From NCBI RefSeq assembly GCF_032062135.1, contig NC_092859.1, positions 32,806,573-32,870,572 of the forward strand: 64,000 bases of DNA, read 5' to 3'. The stretch is from Pyxicephalus adspersus (Eukaryota; Chordata; Amphibia; Anura; Pyxicephalidae). The notes under the pieces were generated by a model, which had not been told where the DNA came from, made no database searches, and saw only the letters and a program-made list of their open reading frames with translations. A program made the position numbers and the translations under genes. The first letter of the stretch is position 1, and the number at the start of each line of letters is the position of its first letter. This document shows positions 61,055 through 64,000 of this stretch, piece after piece.

Positions 61055-61332
61055 TGTCGCTGGAAACAATCTTGTGACAAGAGTGAAGGATTGAGCTCTG
61101 TACACATTCCTCTGTTCTATGGAGATGGGAGGGGAGTGAACGGGCGAGTGGCACTCCACTCTGATCATCTCTTATGACTTGTACAGTGGTTGGTCACTGT
61201 CGGTCATTCATGGATCTAACAGGATAGATCCATGAAGAACTTTGAGCGAACACTGTACACATGTGAGAGTCTCACCCCAGATAAGCCTGACCATTCATAT
61301 CAGGCAGGAATTATCTGATGTTTGTACATAAC
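61055..61332 (+). repeat. Copy of the GTGTATGTAGCC inverted-repeat family
   Basis: Reads GTCGCTGGAAACAATCTTGT, GAGCTCTGTACACATTCC, TCTATGGAGATGGGAGGGG, AACACTGTACACATGTGAGA and a decayed end TGTTTGTACATAACATT. It contains an inner hairpin TTCATGGATCT/AGATCCATGAA (61206-61235). Confidence 0.6.
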
Positions 61333-62589
61333 ATTAGGCAAAAGTCAAATTTCCATTTACACCATGGTTTTGAAAAACAATGTGAAGACGAACATAGGCA
61401 CTATAATTACCTGCACTTCAGCATGTTAAGAGGTCAAATTCAATTGTATCTACAAAAATGTAGAAATACTGCAGTCCCCCCTCCTATTTTTTTCCTTTAT
61501 TCCCTATTTAACATTCTGGGGTGAGAACACCCACTTACTGTATCTATCGAACAGCAGAATTCTTTCTCAGACAGACAGAAAACATGTTTGAAAAAGAAAA
61601 AGGGGGATTTCTGGTAGAATCAGGGCGTATTTGTGGTATTTTTTACACAAATATTCAAATGATTAAAAGCGCGCAGATAAGAGAAGTTCATTTGGGGATT
61701 GCATGCACTTTAAGCACTATGGAGATAATGTAATCGGAAGAATAGTTTTATAACAAAGATGCTTCACGTTTTCCAAGTTTAACTTTTATATTACTTAAAG
61801 GGAATCTCTTTGTAAAGCGTGGGAGTTAAAAGTTCTTCCAAGTTTATGGTACTTTATGTCCTCTTTGAGGCTTCACATTTTGTCTAGGAAGACCTAGCAT
61901 GTTGCACATAATAAAAAAAAAAATCAAGGTGCAGGTGTATTTTGCATATTATGAAATAATGAAATAATTTTCTTAGCAGCAATTTTGTGTTTGTCTACTT
62001 TAAATTTATGTCAAGCCAAAAACTTTTATGCAATACAGACACAGACAGCTAGCACTGTATCATTTCCCTAATCTGCTTTAAAAAAAAAAACAAAAACATT
62101 TTCTGCTTGTGTTGCTCAATTTTGTGTCTGATAAAATATCAGCGGCAAAGGAAGTGAGGGTAAATCTTAAATCTCTCTCTGAAAAACCCAAAATAGCATT
62201 GAATAACTGAAAGAACCAGAGGACCCCGCAGGAACCAAAGACTATTTGTGTTTTGTCAGGTATGGATGCAGGATTTACCAGTCAGAACTATGCACACCAA
62301 CAGTAACCGAGACCTGGCGGCTGGGTAACACGATGCTAGAATAAACATGAAAGCCAATCAGCTAATAAAATGTGTGGCCTAAGGAAATTTGAAGAACACA
62401 TAAGACACACTACCTCTGCTGACCTTTCTATCTGAAAACATTGGGTCAACAAACGCTACCCCAATATTATTCCCTAGTATGAGTAAATGCTCCTAAACCT
62501 GACTCAGGAATGAGGGAAAGGGAGTGGAGGACAGATCTAATACCCCTAGGTAGTGTTGTGTCTTATGTGATGGAGAACTCTGCACCATG

Positions 62590-63070
62590 GTGGATAATTG
62601 TTGGATAAAAGTTGGATGTAGAAGCACAGAGATGAAGGGATGGTCTACAGGAGTCACATCCTTGAGAAGGGTCACCTGGGATCAAAGACTGGTGTAAAAG
62701 CATGGAGCTCAAGGAACAGTCTACAGGTCTCACACCTGAAGAAGGGTCAAGAAGCATCAAAGTTGGATGTAGAAGCACGGAGATGAAGGGATGGTCTACA
62801 GGAGTCACATCCCTGAAGAAGGGTCACGTAGGTTCAAAGACTGGTGTAAAAGCACAGAGCTCAAGGAACAGTCTACAGGTCTCACAGACCTGAATATGGG
62901 TCACGAGGCGTCTAAGTTGGGTGTCGAAGCACGAAGCTCATGAAACAGTCAACAGGTGTCATATCCTGAAGAAGGGTCATGTGGGATCAAAGATGGGTGT
63001 AAAAGCTGGGAAGTCAATTGAAGGTCTATCCCTGCCTCTGTCACATCCCTGATGAAGGGTCATGGGGGGA
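62590..63070. repeat. Minisatellite, six ~76-bp units in alternating A/B order
   Basis: GGTCTACAGG or AGTCTACAGG starts at 62642, 62718, 62792, 62870, 62947 and 63023 (spacings 76, 74, 78, 77, 76). Odd units read TCTACAGGAGTCACATCC and ACTGGTGTAAAAGCA; even units read TCTACAGGTCTCACA and GTTGGATGTAGAAGCA or GTTGGGTGTCGAAGCA. The A-B pair of about 152 bp is thus a higher-order unit. All share TGAAGAAGGGTCA. The edges decay on both sides. Confidence 0.92.
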
Positions 63071-63489
63071 TGAGGTGGACTACATGCAGACCCTGTCACT
63101 TTGTCCTAACAGATTAAGTGACATTGTCTCATAAAAGATCCAAAGAATATGATAATTATGACTAATGTTTATTCAATAGTTTTTGTTGCACTGTTCGTAT
63201 TTACTAATCAACACCAATAAAAACTCCTTGTGCTTATTTAGGGCGTGGTAATTTTCCTACGTCATCTCTCTCGGTTATTAATTGACTACAATGGTCTTTT
63301 GAAGTCAGCAAATGAAGAATGCAAAGTATTTTGAGGGAAGGGCAGAGACCATGACAACTCAGACTGTGGAAATATTTACATTTGAAAGTAAACCCTGGCT
63401 GAGCACTCACACCTTTATATGTAAACCTGTCCAGAAGAGAGACAGGGCTGTCCTGTTCCAGAAGATGTTTGATCAGCTGAAGTTGATCA

Positions 63490-63640
63490 TTGTTGCACAA
63501 TATCAGATTGAACATGATAAACTGCAATCTGATTGTACAATAGTTCTTGGACAGTGTATACATGCTAGATTATTGTCGCCCGAGATGAACAATTGTGAGT
63601 CTCTGGTGAAAATCTAGTGCGTGTATGCAGCTGTTCCCCG
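63490..63640 (+). repeat. Decayed end of the GTGTATGTAGCC family
   Basis: CTTGGACAGTGTATACATGC, TAGATTATTGTCGCCCGAGA and GTGCGTGTATGCAGCTG follow the order of the family's right end. Confidence 0.4.
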
Positions 63641-63849
63641 ATGTCATTCACTGATCTGTCCTGGCAAATCAATTAGTAACTTAGCAGTGTTAAACCCACT
63701 TTAAGCCAGGTGGGGAGAAGCTGTAGGCAACCCCTGTATTGTGCTTCTTCAGTAACCACCTAAAAACAGCGGGGTGGTTACTGGAAAGTGCCGGGTGGGC
63801 TGCCGGGCTACAGAGAACATTGCTAAGCAAAGATAACTGCTGTACTTAC

Positions 63850-64000
63850 CCATAGAGGAGGACACAACGGGGTGCCATTCACTCATCCTCCCCCCTCCCT
63901 CCTCCATAGAACAGAACAGTGCTGTCTGTACATACCGCTTTCAATCCATCTGTCACTGGAAATAATCCAGTGGAGATCATTACCAGCAACAAATCTAATG
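63850..64000 (-). repeat. Copy of the GTGTATGTAGCC family, inverted, cut by window end
   Basis: Its reverse complement reads TTTCCAGTGACAGATGGATT, GTATGTACAGACAGCACTGT and TCTGTTCTATGGAGGAGGGA, the order seen at 24355-24420. Confidence 0.55.

Larger units (their letters stand above)
53124..64000. other. Probable CD9 intron 1; no exon recognised
   Basis: CD9 intron 1 is long in mammals, and I found no minus-strand match to the first-exon peptide ending FNFIFW in this stretch. Plus-strand frames in the 60-100 codon range show no family similarity. A frame at 57313-57585 coincides with a dispersed repeat (GGAGATTTCCTCTTACTTCC near 57463). Repeats are listed separately. Confidence 0.5.

Noticed and set aside
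63420..63500. CCAGAAGATG-type words as a possible reverse complement of CD9 exon 1
   Set aside because: The translation does not give the conserved FNFIFW end or a preceding methionine with the GGTKCIKYLL segment.

Overview
This is nuclear DNA from a vertebrate, most likely a frog and probably a ranoid. The genes are split into short exons with GT...AG introns. Intergenic DNA is AT-rich and crowded with old non-autonomous DNA transposons, 5'-truncated retroposon tails and minisatellites. The vertebrate call rests on the genes; the frog call rests on repeat style and is inference.

Three protein-coding genes are recognisable. At the left edge, on the minus strand, lie internal exons of RAD51AP1 (708-2337), the RAD51-binding recombination factor. 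Its 3' end runs off the window and one exon looks broken. Facing away from it is CWF19L1 (4857-16407, plus strand), a CwfJ-domain factor implicated in lariat debranching and splicing. Twelve of its exons can be placed with intact splice sites and phases, but the exons for about 110 residues of the N-terminal domain are absent from a 596-bp gap. On the right, on the minus strand, are seven exons of the tetraspanin CD9 (47834-53123). They run from the end of transmembrane segment 1 to the stop codon. The exon for the first ~22 residues was not found, so 53124-64000 is probably CD9 intron 1. CWF19L1 and CD9 converge across about 31 kb with no recognisable gene.

Region by region: 1-2902 RAD51AP1 exons among repeats; 3007-4683 a 1.7-kb inverted-repeat element with internal tandem repeats, filling the space between the two divergent genes; 4735-4856 the compact CWF19L1 promoter (ZNF143-type and ETS-type sites); 4857-16785 CWF19L1, whose introns hold a hAT-type element, a SINE/LINE tail and a large foldback; 16786-47462 a gene desert with two more hAT-type elements carrying perfect 8-bp target duplications, two retroposon insertions with perfect 13- and 16-bp duplications, several strong hairpins and a remnant resembling a LINE ORF1; 47463-53123 CD9; 53124-64000 repeats including two minisatellite arrays and several copies of one terminal-inverted-repeat family.

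The genes do not form a pathway. In human, RAD51AP1 and CD9 are both in 12p13 while CWF19L1 is in 10q24, so the order RAD51AP1 - CWF19L1 - CD9 marks a rearrangement relative to mammals. I saw no obvious new biological system. The best leads are the inverted-repeat element between the two divergent promoters, the missing CWF19L1 exons and three long hairpins near 39-41 kb.
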